A DNA stretch of 64,000 nt from Streptacidiphilus fuscans (GTDB taxonomy: Bacteria > Actinomycetota > Actinomycetes > Streptomycetales > Streptomycetaceae), in assembly GCF_015690355.1 (NCBI RefSeq), contig NZ_JADPRT010000008.1, positions 138,908 to 202,907 on the forward strand, written 5' to 3'. Below, one piece after another: positions 33,213 to 42,737 of the stretch (position 1 is the first letter of the stretch; each line of letters begins with the position of its first letter). Made by a program: the position numbers and the translations under genes. Below the pieces are notes generated by a model. It searched no databases. It was not told the origin of the DNA and was given only the letters and a program-made list of their open reading frames with translations.

Positions 33213-34808
33213 TCAGTGACCCGACACGGCCTGCTCCTGGAGCAGGCCGGCGATGCGGGCGAGGTCGTTGCCGCCCTCAATGACGCCGTTGATGTCCGGC
33301 ACCGAGGCGCCGTTCACGACCAGGTAGTAGGTGTAGTAATGGCCGCCGCAGACCTCCATGTAGCCGCCGATGCTGAGCGCGCCCTCCGCGATCCGGTTGT
33401 TGAGCGCGTCCTCACCGGCGACCGTGCCGGTCTTGCCCCAGACCTTGCCCTTGCCGGGGCAGGTCGCGCTGCCCTGGCAGACGAAGGCAAGTGATCCGTC
33501 CACGCCCATCAGCGGCAGGGTGTCGCGGAACCGGATCGCGTCCGGGGTGTGCAGCCAGTAGTGCAGCAGTTCGTTCTCGCCGCGGGGCGTGACGCGGTCG
33601 TTGGGGTCGCCGCCGCGTCCGTCGTTCAGGTTGAACTGGGTCGGGTCGATGCCTGCCCCGACCAGGAACCGGTGCAGCACGGTGAAGCCGTCCCCGCACT
33701 GGTGGCTGCCGATGGTGACGGCCTGGAGGCAGAGGCTGAGGTTGGCCCCGAGGTTGTGGCTGACCTTGAAGATCAGCCGCACGTACTGCCAGAACTCCGG
33801 TGACACGTAGGCGGCGACGCGCGGCGTGCCCGCGTAGGAGCCCGGCAGCAGCCGGGACGGGTTGGGACCGGTGGGCGGCGCGGAGACGGTGACGCCCGCC
33901 CGCTGCAGCGCCTCGATCAGCGCGGTGCGGCCGAAGGCGGCCGGGTCCTGGATGCCGGACACCTGCAGCTGCGGCTGCGAGCCCGCGGCGATGGTGCCGG
34001 ACACGTGGATCCGGGTGCCGTTGTGCGAGGTGGTGAAAGTGACGGCTGTCGGCCCGCCCGCCGCCACGGTCCTGACGCTGGAGGTGACCTGGTAGGGAGC
34101 GACCTGCGGGCGCCAGAAGAGCTTGGCGGCGTGTCCCGGGGTGGTCGGGGTGGAGAGCAGGTCGATCAGGTTGTCGTTGATGATCAGCGGGTCCGGCGCC
34201 GGATCGAAGGCGGGGGCCGTGGTGAAGAGGCGGTTGTCGATGACGACGTTGCCCTGCACGTGGGTGATGCCGGTGCTCCGGATCTGCCGGGCGATCTGGT
34301 CGATCCCGGCGAGCGGGTCCTCGGGGGTGAGCTGCGCGCCGGGGACGGCGCCGGCGTAGGTGTGGTCGATGGGCCGGAAGTCCACCGAGCCGTCGGGCTT
34401 GGTCCGACCGCCCATGGTCAGGTCACCCTGGGCCACCAGGGCCAGCGCACCGTTCAGCGTGGAGCCGCTCCGGTGGCCGAGCTGCTGCACGGGCGTGGTG
34501 AACCGGTGGTCGAAGCCGAGCGCGTGGATCGCCCCCGAGACGGCCACCAGCTTGGCGGTCGAACCGGGCAGGAAGAACTGGTTCGGGTACTGGGAGTGGA
34601 TGACCCGACCGGTCTGGTCGTCGATCTCCAGGAGGCCCCACTGGGCGTGCACATAGGCGGGCTTGTGCATGATCGCTTCGATGTCGGGGCTGAGCGAGGC
34701 GTCCCGGTGCGCGGCAGCGGGGCCGCCTGCCGCCGTCGTCAGTGCGGTGACCAGCGCGGCAGTCAGGGCCGTGGCCCAGCGACGCCAGTGTCTGGCGGTC
34801 AGACTCAT
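33213..34808 (-). CDS. dacB: D-alanyl-D-alanine carboxypeptidase, PBP4/S13 family
   Basis: 531 residues from ATG at 34808. A signal peptide covers about residues 1-33. Penicillin-binding motifs are in order: STAK (Ser83, Lys86), SHN near 350, and KTG near 462, with a large insertion between the first two as in PBP4. Acts outside the membrane, trimming or cutting peptidoglycan peptides. The frame continues 75 residues upstream without a credible start. Tail-to-tail with pepN copy 2. Confidence 0.9.
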   Translation of the reverse strand: MSLTARHWRRWATALTAALVTALTTAAGGPAAAHRDASLSPDIEAIMHKPAYVHAQWGLLEIDDQTGRVIHSQYPNQFFLPGSTAKLVAVSGAIHALGFDHRFTTPVQQLGHRSGSTLNGALALVAQGDLTMGGRTKPDGSVDFRPIDHTYAGAVPGAQLTPEDPLAGIDQIARQIRSTGITHVQGNVVIDNRLFTTAPAFDPAPDPLIINDNLIDLLSTPTTPGHAAKLFWRPQVAPYQVTSSVRTVAAGGPTAVTFTTSHNGTRIHVSGTIAAGSQPQLQVSGIQDPAAFGRTALIEALQRAGVTVSAPPTGPNPSRLLPGSYAGTPRVAAYVSPEFWQYVRLIFKVSHNLGANLSLCLQAVTIGSHQCGDGFTVLHRFLVGAGIDPTQFNLNDGRGGDPNDRVTPRGENELLHYWLHTPDAIRFRDTLPLMGVDGSLAFVCQGSATCPGKGKVWGKTGTVAGEDALNNRIAEGALSIGGYMEVCGGHYYTYYLVVNGASVPDINGVIEGGNDLARIAGLLQEQAVSGH

Positions 34809-35067
34809 CCATTCACCTGTTCCGGCCCGTGCCGACGCCGGCATGGCCCTGCGTGCGGAGGTGCGTGCGGAGCACGCTGTGAGCACGACAGGGGTACCTC
34901 GACCGGAAGGGATCCCCACCTCCACTCCGGGCCTTTCACCCACCCGTGGCAACAGCGGAGGTGACGCTACGTCAGTTGCGCTGGCCGCCGGCCGCCTGAG
35001 CTCACCCCTCGCGCAGCACCGCAGCCAACCCAACTCACGAGGGGCCCTGTCGAGGAACTCGGCCGCG

Positions 35068-35100
35068 ATGCCATACAGTGATATGGTCGATGTATGGCAT
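35068..35100 (+). promoter_or_regulatory. palindromic operator over promoter and start of vapB-like gene
   Basis: ATGCCATAC (35068-35076) and GTATGGCAT (35092-35100) form a perfect 9-bp inverted repeat. The antitoxin ATG (35094) lies inside the right arm, and a probable -10 TATGGT (35082-35087) lies between the arms, 6 nt before the ATG. This is ideally placed for autorepression of a leaderless transcript. Confidence 0.75.
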
Positions 35101-35366
35101 CCAAGAAGGTCACCATCACACTCGAAGAGGCCCTCGTCGAGGCGATGAACGTTCTGGCGCGCGAGGCCGGCGTGCCCGTGTCACGCCTGATCGCCAGTGC
35201 TGCCGAACGCGAGCTGAGGCTGCGCGTGGGACGCGCCGAGTTCGTCGCGTGGCAGGCCGAACACGGCGCGCTCACCCCGCAGGAGCTCGCCGACGCCAGG
35301 GCCGAGATGGCCACCGCCGACGCCGAGTACCTCAGCGGCGGCGGCTCCGAGGCCGGTGCGGCGTGA
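35094..35366 (+). CDS. vapB: ribbon-helix-helix antitoxin (VapB-like)
   Basis: 90 residues. KKVTITLEEALVEAMNVLAR followed by AGVPVSRLIASAAERELR is a ribbon-helix-helix fold that would bind the palindrome covering its own start; the C-terminal Ala/Glu-rich tail would wrap the toxin. No Shine-Dalgarno precedes the ATG. The stop overlaps the toxin GTG by 4 bases. Confidence 0.8.
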   Translation: MASKKVTITLEEALVEAMNVLAREAGVPVSRLIASAAERELRLRVGRAEFVAWQAEHGALTPQELADARAEMATADAEYLSGGGSEAGAA

Positions 35367-35755
35367 ACATCCCTTACGTCTACGACGCCGGGGCGCTGAT
35401 CGCGATCGACAACGACGACCGCCGCATGTGGGCCCGCCACCACCTCGCCCTGGAGGAGGGCCGCGACATCCACGTGCCTGCTGTCGTCATCGGCCAGGCC
35501 TGGCGAAATGCGCGGCGACAGGTCCGCCTCGGCCGGATCCTGTCCAGCTGCTCCATCGAAACTGTCGGAGCCGACGTCTCCAAGGCCGCCGGCGTGCTCT
35601 GCGGAGCGACGGGAACGGCAGACGTGGTCGATGCCACGGTTGTGGTCATGGCCGCCGCGCTGGGCGCCATTGTGTGGACCTCGGACCCTGGTGACCTCAA
35701 ACTACTGGCCGACGAATCGGGGGCGCGCCCCGCGCTGGTGATCCGTACCGTGTGA
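35363..35755 (+). CDS. vapC: PIN-domain toxin (VapC-like)
   Basis: 130 residues from GTG. PIN-domain acidic residues are Asp8 (YDAGALIAID), Asp87 and Asp90 (TADVVDATVV) and Asp108 (SDPGDL). The usual conserved Glu of the second strand seems replaced by Gln in VVIGQAWR, a variant that may be typical of an actinobacterial subgroup. PIN toxins are Mg2+-dependent RNases that cut tRNA or rRNA. It is coupled to the antitoxin. Confidence 0.82.
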   Translation: MNIPYVYDAGALIAIDNDDRRMWARHHLALEEGRDIHVPAVVIGQAWRNARRQVRLGRILSSCSIETVGADVSKAAGVLCGATGTADVVDATVVVMAAALGAIVWTSDPGDLKLLADESGARPALVIRTV

Positions 35756-35801
35756 GCGGCCGTTCCTGACGTGATGTCACCCTGACCCCTGGCCAACGCC
35801 G

Positions 35802-37970
35802 TCATCCCTCGCGCAGCACCGCGCCCAGTTCCGCCGTGCGCTCCGCCGAGGCCAGGCGTTCCAGCGTGGTCGGCTTGCCGTTGGCGTCGGCGATCGGGAG
35901 GCGCCAGTTCGGGTACTCCGTGGAGGTGCCCGGGAGGTTCTGCGGGCGCGGGTCGCCGACGGTGTCCGGGAGCCAGACGCCGACGAGCTTGGCGGGCGTG
36001 CGCAGCAGGTAGCGGTGGAGTGCGCCGACGGCCTCGGGGAGGTGGCGGCCGTCCGGGGGTTCCAGCAGGTCGGCGGCCGGGCCCTCGCCGTAGGGCGGGA
36101 TCGTCATCAGGCCCTCGCGGGCCAGCTCGCCGAGCCACTCCTCGCGCTCCTCGTCGGCCGTGGCCTGCTCCTCGGCCAGCGGCTTGTTCAACAGGCCGAG
36201 CTCGTGCCGCAGTTCGACGTGCTCGCCGCTGAGCCTGGCGGCGGTGCTGGGCAGGTCGTGGGTGGTCAGCGTGGCCAGGCACTGCTCGCGCCAGCGGTCG
36301 GGCGGGAGCGGCGAGCCGCCGCCCTGCTCGGACCAGTCGCGCTCGAACCAGAGCACCGAGGTGCCCAGCACGCCCCGGCCTTCCAACTCCTCGCGGACGC
36401 CGGGCTCGACGGTGCCGAGGTCCTCGCCGATCACGATCGCGCCCGCGCGCTGCGCCTCCAGCGCCAGGACGCCGAGCATCGCCTCGGGGTCGTAGCGGAC
36501 ATAGGTGCCCTCCGTCGGCGGACGGCCCTCCGGCACCCACCAGAGCCGGAACAGTCCCATCACGTGGTCCACGCGGAGCCCGCCCGCGTGGCGGAGGTTG
36601 GCGCGCAGCAGGTCGGCGAAGGGCGCGAAGCCCGCGTCGGCGAGGGCGTCCGGACGCCACGGCGGGAGTCCCCAGTTCTGGCCGTGGGCGTTGAACGCGT
36701 CCGGCGGCGCGCCCGCGCTGATGCCGTCGGCCAGGCAGTACTGCAACGCCCAGGCGTCCGCGCCGTCCGGGTGGACGCCCACGGCGAGGTCGTGGACCAG
36801 GCCCAGCGGCATGCCCGCCGCGCGCGCCGCGTCCTGGGCCGCGCCGAGCTGTTCGTCGACCAACCAGGCCAGCCAGCAGTGGAAGTCGACGCGTCCGGCA
36901 AGCTCCGCGCGGGCGCGCAGCACCGCCGCGCTGCCGGGGTCGCGCAGCCCGCCGGGCCAGCGCCGCCAGGTGGGTCCGTGCACCTCGGCGAGCGCGCACC
37001 AGGTCGCGTACTGGAGCAGGCCGTCGCCCTCGCGGCGCAGGAACGCCTGGTAGGCGGCCTCGCGACCGACGCTGCGCGGGACGGCGTGGAGCACCCGCAG
37101 CGCCTCGGTCTTGGCGGCCCAGACCGCGTCGCGGTCGATCAGCGCCTCCTCGACCAGCACCCCTTCGCGCAGCCGCGCACCGCGCAGCGCGGCGTCGCGG
37201 ACCCGCTCGCGCTGCTCGGCCGTCAGATAGGCGTACTCGGGGACGGCCTCGACGCGCAGGTGGACCGGGTCGGCGAAGCGGCGCGAGGAGGGGCGGTAGG
37301 GGGACGGGTCCGAGTGACCGTCAGGTCCCGGCGGCATGCCCGCGTGCAGCGGGTTGACCTGGACGAAGCCCGCGCCGAGGGTGTGGCCGGACCAGAGCGC
37401 GAGGTCGGCCAGGTCGCCGAGGTCGCCCATGCCCCAGGAGCGCTCGCTGAGCAGCGAGTAGAGCTGGACCAGGAAGCCCCAGCTGCGCTGCTGCGGCCCG
37501 GCCAGCCGGTCCGGGGCGACCAGCAGCGGCGCGGCGGCGGCGAGCCGGTCGCCGAGGCGGGCGCAGAGGGTGTGCCGGCCGACGGGCAGGTCCGCCGGGA
37601 TCGGCCGGGTCTCCCCCGCCTCGCCCCGATGGGCGCCGCGCGGGAAGGGCGTGGGCAGGGTGACGCTGCCGCCGTCCTCCAACTCCACCCAGGCCTCGGC
37701 CGCGCCCGGCAGCGCCACCTCCTCGGCGCGTCCGGCGCGGACCACGACGGCGCGCGGGAGCAGCCGCTGTGCTCGCCGGTCGTGCAGGCCCCGGAGCGCC
37801 TCGTCAGCGCGCTCGTCGTCCCCGGCGTCGACGCCCATCGCGGCCAGCACCGCCACCAGGGTCGTCTCGGGCACCGGCCTGCCCTCGAACTCGGTGTCCA
37901 CCCCGAAGGCGTGGGCGAGCGTGTGAAGCGCGCCTGCGCCAGGGGAGTTCGGAGGTCGGTCGGCGGCCAC
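35802..37970 (-). CDS. malQ: 4-alpha-glucanotransferase (GH77)
   Basis: 722 residues from GTG at 37970, chosen for AGGAG at ideal spacing. An N-terminal beta domain of about 150 residues, typical of actinobacterial MalQ, precedes the GH77 barrel. Active-site motifs: GGLRVDHVMGLFRLWW (nucleophile Asp near 462), VIGEDLGTVEP (acid/base Glu) and LTTHDLPS. It transfers maltodextrin segments between glucans in maltose and glycogen metabolism. No other mal or glg gene is nearby. Confidence 0.93.
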   Translation of the reverse strand: MAADRPPNSPGAGALHTLAHAFGVDTEFEGRPVPETTLVAVLAAMGVDAGDDERADEALRGLHDRRAQRLLPRAVVVRAGRAEEVALPGAAEAWVELEDGGSVTLPTPFPRGAHRGEAGETRPIPADLPVGRHTLCARLGDRLAAAAPLLVAPDRLAGPQQRSWGFLVQLYSLLSERSWGMGDLGDLADLALWSGHTLGAGFVQVNPLHAGMPPGPDGHSDPSPYRPSSRRFADPVHLRVEAVPEYAYLTAEQRERVRDAALRGARLREGVLVEEALIDRDAVWAAKTEALRVLHAVPRSVGREAAYQAFLRREGDGLLQYATWCALAEVHGPTWRRWPGGLRDPGSAAVLRARAELAGRVDFHCWLAWLVDEQLGAAQDAARAAGMPLGLVHDLAVGVHPDGADAWALQYCLADGISAGAPPDAFNAHGQNWGLPPWRPDALADAGFAPFADLLRANLRHAGGLRVDHVMGLFRLWWVPEGRPPTEGTYVRYDPEAMLGVLALEAQRAGAIVIGEDLGTVEPGVREELEGRGVLGTSVLWFERDWSEQGGGSPLPPDRWREQCLATLTTHDLPSTAARLSGEHVELRHELGLLNKPLAEEQATADEEREEWLGELAREGLMTIPPYGEGPAADLLEPPDGRHLPEAVGALHRYLLRTPAKLVGVWLPDTVGDPRPQNLPGTSTEYPNWRLPIADANGKPTTLERLASAERTAELGAVLREG

Positions 37971-38398
37971 GTGGTCTCCTCGTTGCACGTCGTGCGCGGG
38001 TCGTGCGGGGGAGCCGGCACGGGTCTCGCGCGGGTGTCGATCGGTTCGCACGGACACGGGAGGCGCGGCGTCGCGACGCGGACCGCACTTCCGGCCCGGC
38101 AGGGCACCTTGTCACCTACCCAGACGGGCGGCTCTTCGACACCGGCAAACGGGTGGTGACGGGCGGGACTCCGGCCGGTTGCCAACACGCCCGCGCATTG
38201 ACATGTCGTGGCTGGAGATGGTGGGGTTGAACCCGTTCGGCGGAGTTCAGTCAGGCGGTTCCGGGGGCGCGTGCGACTCTTCGCCGATCTCCGGTCCCGG
38301 GTACGGGCGCGAGCGACGCCCCGACAGCCCCTCCTGGACCTGCCCGGCTCCGACGGGCGCGACCGCTGCACGCTTCCGACCAGGCATCAGGAGTCCCC
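37971..38398. other. 428-base divergent spacer, malQ / GH84-like gene
   Basis: It should contain promoters of both flanking genes. TTGACA at 38198-38203 is a good -35 for the rightward gene, but no matching -10 is obvious. No gene, RNA or repeat was recognised. Confidence 0.45.
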
Positions 38399-41300
38399 GT
38401 GGAGGACCACCGGCCCGCTCCGGCCAACGACGGGATCGTCGCGGCTCTCGGCAGCAGTCTGCGGCGGACCATCGCCGAACACACCGGCCTCCAGCAGCTG
38501 TTCGGCTCCGCGCCCGCGCTGACCGCGCGCCGGACCGCCGCCCGCACCGCGCGCCGTCTCGCGCCGGAGACGGCGGACCGGCTGATCTCCCAGTTCAAGG
38601 GCACCGCACCGCTGCTGACGCTGGGCAGCCGGATGAGCGCACAGGTCGGCGCGCAGGTCCGCACCCGCAGCGCGGCGCTCCGCGCCAGTGCCGCGTTCAC
38701 CGTCGCCGCCGTGGTCAGCGGCGGGCTCGTCGGCACGGCCGGACCGGCCTCCGCCCTCGCCCACAACGCCGTCGCCCGGACCGTCGGCGTAGGAGCGACC
38801 ACCGGCGGCGGGCAGAACGGCGCTGCGGGCAACTCGGGCAACGCAGGCAGCTCGGGCAACGCAGGCGACCCGGGCAGCACCGGCGGCCTCTCCCACGCCA
38901 CCTCGGGCGCGCCGAGCGGCGGCGGAGACGTCTCCGGGCCCGCCATCTACCCGCGCCCGCAGCGCGAGCACACCCAGGGCACCGCCGTCGCCAAGCCGGC
39001 TCGCGTCGCGCTCGCCGCCGCGCCGCACGCCGACCCGGGCGCGGTCGCCGTGCTGAAGGCGGCGCTCCGACTCGCGGGCGTGCGCACGGTGGACACCGTC
39101 TCGCCGAACACCGACCCGCAGCCCGGCGTGCTGACGATCTACGTCGGCGGCGGTGCCGAGGGTGCGAGCGGCGGCACCGACCGCGCGCTGCGCACGCTCT
39201 CGACGCCGACCTCGGCCGTCCCGTCGCCCAGCGGCCTGCCCTCGGGCGGCTACGTGCTCGCCAGCGGCAGCGCCACCGTCGGCCCGCCCGGGAAGACCGC
39301 CGCGGGCGGGATCGCCGTGCTGGCGGGCGTGGACGCGGACGGCACCTTCAACGCGGTGCAGTCGTTCCGGCAGATCCTCGGCCAGGGCGGCACACTGCCC
39401 GGCCTGGTCGTCCAGGACTGGCCGTCCTCGGTCCGACGCGGCGTCAGCGAGGCCTTCTACGGCACGCCGTGGACCACCCCGCAGACCGTCGACATGCTCG
39501 ACTTCATGGGGCGGACCAAGCAGAACTACTTCCTCTACGCGCCGGGCGACGACCCCTACGACTCGACGCTGTGGCGCACGCCCTACCCCTCCTCCCAGCA
39601 GGCCGGGCTGCGGACGATCACCCAGGCCGCCGCGGCGGACCACATCACCGTCGCCTACTCGCTCTCGCTCGGCGGCTCGCTCTGCTACACCTCCAGCCAG
39701 GACCAGAACGCCCTGATCGCCAAGATGCAGCAGCTGTGGTCGCTGGGCGTGCGCTCCTTCCAACTCGACTTCTCCCAGGCCACCTACTCCCACTGGCACT
39801 GCCAGGCCGACGCGGACGCCTACGGCCACGGCGCGGAGGCGGCGGCCCGCGCGCAGGCGGACCTGGTCGACGTGGTGCTGCGGCGGTTCATCACCCAGCA
39901 CCCGGACGCCGACGCGCTCACCCTGCTGCCCAGCGAGTTCTACCAGGACGGCAGCACTCCCTACCGCACCGCGCTGGCCAAGGAGTTGGACCCCAGCGTC
40001 CTCGTCGTCTGGACCGGCGTCGGCGTGCAGCCCGCCACCATCACCGCGAGCGACCTGACGGGCGCCCAGCAGGCCTTCGGTCACCCGCTGGTGACCGAGG
40101 ACAACTACCCCGTCAACGACTCCGCACAGGACCGCCTCTACCTCGGTGCGTACCAGGGCCGCGACCCGTCCGTGGCCAGCGACGCCGCCGGACTGCTGGT
40201 CAACGCCATGCAGCAGCCCGTCGCCTCGCGCGTCCCCCTCTTCACCGCGGCCGACTTCGCCTGGAACCCCGGCGGCTACCAGCCGCAGGCGTCCTGGCAG
40301 GCCGCCGTCGCCGACCTGGCGGGCTCGGGCGACCCCAAGGCCGAGTCGGCCCTCTCCGCGCTGACCGGCAACAGCGCCTCGTCCCCTCTCGGGCAGACGG
40401 AATCCGCCTACCTGCGCCCGCTGTTGGACGCCTTCTGGTCGGCGTTCGAACCGGCCTCGCCCCGGCCGAACTCCGACGACCCCGCCGCGACGGCCGCCCG
40501 CGCCCGGGCCGCCTCCCAGCTCCGTTCCGCGTTCACCACCATGGCACAGGCCACTGACAACCTGGCCCAGGTCGACGGCGGACAGCTGGAGTCCGAGGAC
40601 GACGCCTGGGTCACCCAGCTCGCCGGCTACGGCGTGGCCGGGCAGACCGCCGTCGACATGCTGAGCGCCCAGCGCGCGGGCGACAACGCGACCGCGTGGA
40701 AGCTCCGGCTGAGCCTCGCCCAGCAGGTCGCCGAGCTCGACGAGAACGGCGTCACCATCGGCGACGGCGTGCTGGACCCGTTCCTGGACCGCGCGCTCCA
40801 GGCCTCCGACAGCTGGGCCGGCGTCGACGCGGGCCAGCTGACCGCCTTCAGCACCATGGGCGCCGCACCGAACGACGACCCGGCGCTGATGGTCGACGGC
40901 GACCCGAGCACCTACTACCTGTCCGCCGACCCGCCGCAGACCGGCGACAGCTTCGGCGTCGACCTCGGCAGCGCCACCCCGGTGCGCAGCGTCCACATCC
41001 TGATGGGCGGCCCGACCGGAGACGTCGCCGCGGGCGACATCATGCAGGACGCGGTGCTGGAGTACTCCACCGACGACACCACCTGGCACACCATCGGCAG
41101 CTACCAGGGCCAGTCCGAGATCGACGCCACGCTCCCGTCCGGCGTCGTCGCCCACTACCTGCGGCTGCGTGCCACCCAGGCCCAGAACAGCACGGTCGCG
41201 GTCCGCGAGTTCAGCGTCACCACGCCGTTCACCACGCCGACGACGGCCGACGGCCCCGCCGCCGCGCCCGGCTACCCGCTGGCCAACCTGGTCGACGGGG

Positions 41301-42481
41301 ACCTCGACTCCCCCTACCGCGCCGCGTCCGCCCCGCAGCCGGGCGACGGCATCAGGGTGACGCTGGGTCAGACCCGGCCTCTGAACCGCGTCGTGGTGCT
41401 GACCGACCCGGGTACGTACGCGCCCGGCACGGTCGAGGTCCACAGCGCCGACAAGGGCTGGACGGCGATAGGCGCGGTCGCCCGCGACGGCTACACCGAG
41501 CTGGACACCGACCCGAAGCTCAAGGTCGACCGGATCCGTATCGCCTGGACCGGCGGCGCGAACAGCCCGGCGCCCGTGGTCTACCAGGTCATCCCGTGGT
41601 ACGCGGACACGCCGCCGGCGTCGCTGCAGCTCTCCCAGCAGAGCGTCGACCTGGAGGCGGGCGGCGGCGCGGTCCCGCTGGGCAGCGTGCTCCAGGCGCA
41701 GGGCGTCGGCGGCGCGACGGGCACGGTCACCGCGCAGCTGCCCGCCGGGGCGAAGGGCCTCACCGTCAGCGGCACCGGCCCGGTCGCGCTCCCGCGCGGC
41801 GGCTCGGCGGCCATCCCGCTCGGCCTCACGGCGTCGGCGAGCACGCCGCCGGGCACGTACACGGCGCACATCGTCTTCACCGTCGGCAGTCGGCAGGCGT
41901 CCCAGGACGTCACCGTCCACGTCTACCCGAGGACCGGCGGCCCCGACCTCGCGCTGACCGCGACGGCGTCCTCCTCCGCGGACGCGCCGGACTTCCCGGC
42001 CTCCAACGTCAACGACGGTGATCCGACCACGCGGTGGTCCTCGCCCGCGTTCGACAACGAGTGGGTGCAGTTGCAGCTGGCGCAGCCGGCGGTGATCGCC
42101 AAGGTCGTCCTGCACTGGCAGGACGCGTACGCGTCGCGCTACCTGATCCAGACCTCGATGGACGGTCAGAACTGGACCACGGTCGCGACGGTGGACAACG
42201 GCCAGGGCGGCAACGAGACCGTCCCGTTCGCCGCGGTGAACGCGCAGTACGTGCGCATGCAGGGCGTCTCCCGGGCGACGAACTCCGGCTACTCGCTGTG
42301 GGGCATGGAGGTCTACGCGGTCACCAGCCCGCCCACGCCTCCCACGCAGCAGCCGGGCTCGACGGCGAGCCCGTCCCCGAACCCGTCGACCACGCCGAGC
42401 CCGTCTCCGAGCGATTCGGCTACGCCGGACCCGACTGACCCCTCGTTCCCCGACCCGTCCACCTCTCCGACGGCGGGGTAG
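38399..42481 (+). CDS. secreted GH84-like beta-N-acetylglucosaminidase-domain protein
   Basis: 1360 residues from GTG with AGGAG 5 nt upstream; ATG at 38633 would leave a compact signal peptide, so the real start is open. A secretion signal ends near SGGLVGTAGPASALA. Then follow a GlcNAcase N-domain (about 200-335), a GH84-like barrel (about 345-640; EAFYGTPWTTPQTVDMLDFM), a helical region, two discoidin-like F5/8C modules (about 820-1070), a NEW3-like module and a third F5/8C (about 1185-1310), and a Ser/Pro tail. At the catalytic strand (SFQLDFSQ, Asp457) the expected Asp-Asp pair is not seen. Confidence 0.82.
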   Translation: MEDHRPAPANDGIVAALGSSLRRTIAEHTGLQQLFGSAPALTARRTAARTARRLAPETADRLISQFKGTAPLLTLGSRMSAQVGAQVRTRSAALRASAAFTVAAVVSGGLVGTAGPASALAHNAVARTVGVGATTGGGQNGAAGNSGNAGSSGNAGDPGSTGGLSHATSGAPSGGGDVSGPAIYPRPQREHTQGTAVAKPARVALAAAPHADPGAVAVLKAALRLAGVRTVDTVSPNTDPQPGVLTIYVGGGAEGASGGTDRALRTLSTPTSAVPSPSGLPSGGYVLASGSATVGPPGKTAAGGIAVLAGVDADGTFNAVQSFRQILGQGGTLPGLVVQDWPSSVRRGVSEAFYGTPWTTPQTVDMLDFMGRTKQNYFLYAPGDDPYDSTLWRTPYPSSQQAGLRTITQAAAADHITVAYSLSLGGSLCYTSSQDQNALIAKMQQLWSLGVRSFQLDFSQATYSHWHCQADADAYGHGAEAAARAQADLVDVVLRRFITQHPDADALTLLPSEFYQDGSTPYRTALAKELDPSVLVVWTGVGVQPATITASDLTGAQQAFGHPLVTEDNYPVNDSAQDRLYLGAYQGRDPSVASDAAGLLVNAMQQPVASRVPLFTAADFAWNPGGYQPQASWQAAVADLAGSGDPKAESALSALTGNSASSPLGQTESAYLRPLLDAFWSAFEPASPRPNSDDPAATAARARAASQLRSAFTTMAQATDNLAQVDGGQLESEDDAWVTQLAGYGVAGQTAVDMLSAQRAGDNATAWKLRLSLAQQVAELDENGVTIGDGVLDPFLDRALQASDSWAGVDAGQLTAFSTMGAAPNDDPALMVDGDPSTYYLSADPPQTGDSFGVDLGSATPVRSVHILMGGPTGDVAAGDIMQDAVLEYSTDDTTWHTIGSYQGQSEIDATLPSGVVAHYLRLRATQAQNSTVAVREFSVTTPFTTPTTADGPAAAPGYPLANLVDGDLDSPYRAASAPQPGDGIRVTLGQTRPLNRVVVLTDPGTYAPGTVEVHSADKGWTAIGAVARDGYTELDTDPKLKVDRIRIAWTGGANSPAPVVYQVIPWYADTPPASLQLSQQSVDLEAGGGAVPLGSVLQAQGVGGATGTVTAQLPAGAKGLTVSGTGPVALPRGGSAAIPLGLTASASTPPGTYTAHIVFTVGSRQASQDVTVHVYPRTGGPDLALTATASSSADAPDFPASNVNDGDPTTRWSSPAFDNEWVQLQLAQPAVIAKVVLHWQDAYASRYLIQTSMDGQNWTTVATVDNGQGGNETVPFAAVNAQYVRMQGVSRATNSGYSLWGMEVYAVTSPPTPPTQQPGSTASPSPNPSTTPSPSPSDSATPDPTDPSFPDPSTSPTAG

Positions 42482-42652
42482 TTGCACCACCCCAGGGGCG
42501 CGGGGAACCTTGGGCAGCAGGCCGGCCATGCACCTCAGGGGCGCGGGGAACTGCGCGACAAGCCACCCACGCAGGTAGAGCCCCGAACGACCAGGGCCAT
42601 CCGCACCGGGTGGTTTCTCGCGCAGTTCCTCGCGCCCCTGAGGTAGTGCAAC
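42481..42652. repeat. MITE-like intergenic element, copy B
   Basis: 172 bases with terminal inverted repeats of about 28 bp: left GTTGCACCACCCCAGGGGC, right (complement) GTTGCACTACCTCAGGGGC. A second inner palindrome carries GGGGAACTGCGCGA and its complement. It starts at the last base of the GH84-like stop codon. No transposase is encoded. See copy A at 6531-6716. Confidence 0.75.
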
Positions 42653-42686
42653 TGTACGCAGCAGCACACGCTCGCCCACGGCAACG

Positions 42687-42737
42687 AAAAGGCCCCGGGG
42701 AGACGCGCAGCGTTACGCGCTGAGCTCCACCGGGGCC
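42687..42737 (-). terminator. terminator overlapping the end of the HNH gene
   Basis: Read on the minus strand, GGCCCCGG and CCGGGGCC form the outer stem, followed by TTTT. The hairpin includes the gene's last codons and stop. Confidence 0.65.

Noticed and set aside
38387..42679. 1430-residue leftward ORF opposite the GH84-like gene
   Set aside because: Low-complexity Arg/Gly/Val translation, no start signals; an artefact of GC-rich third positions.
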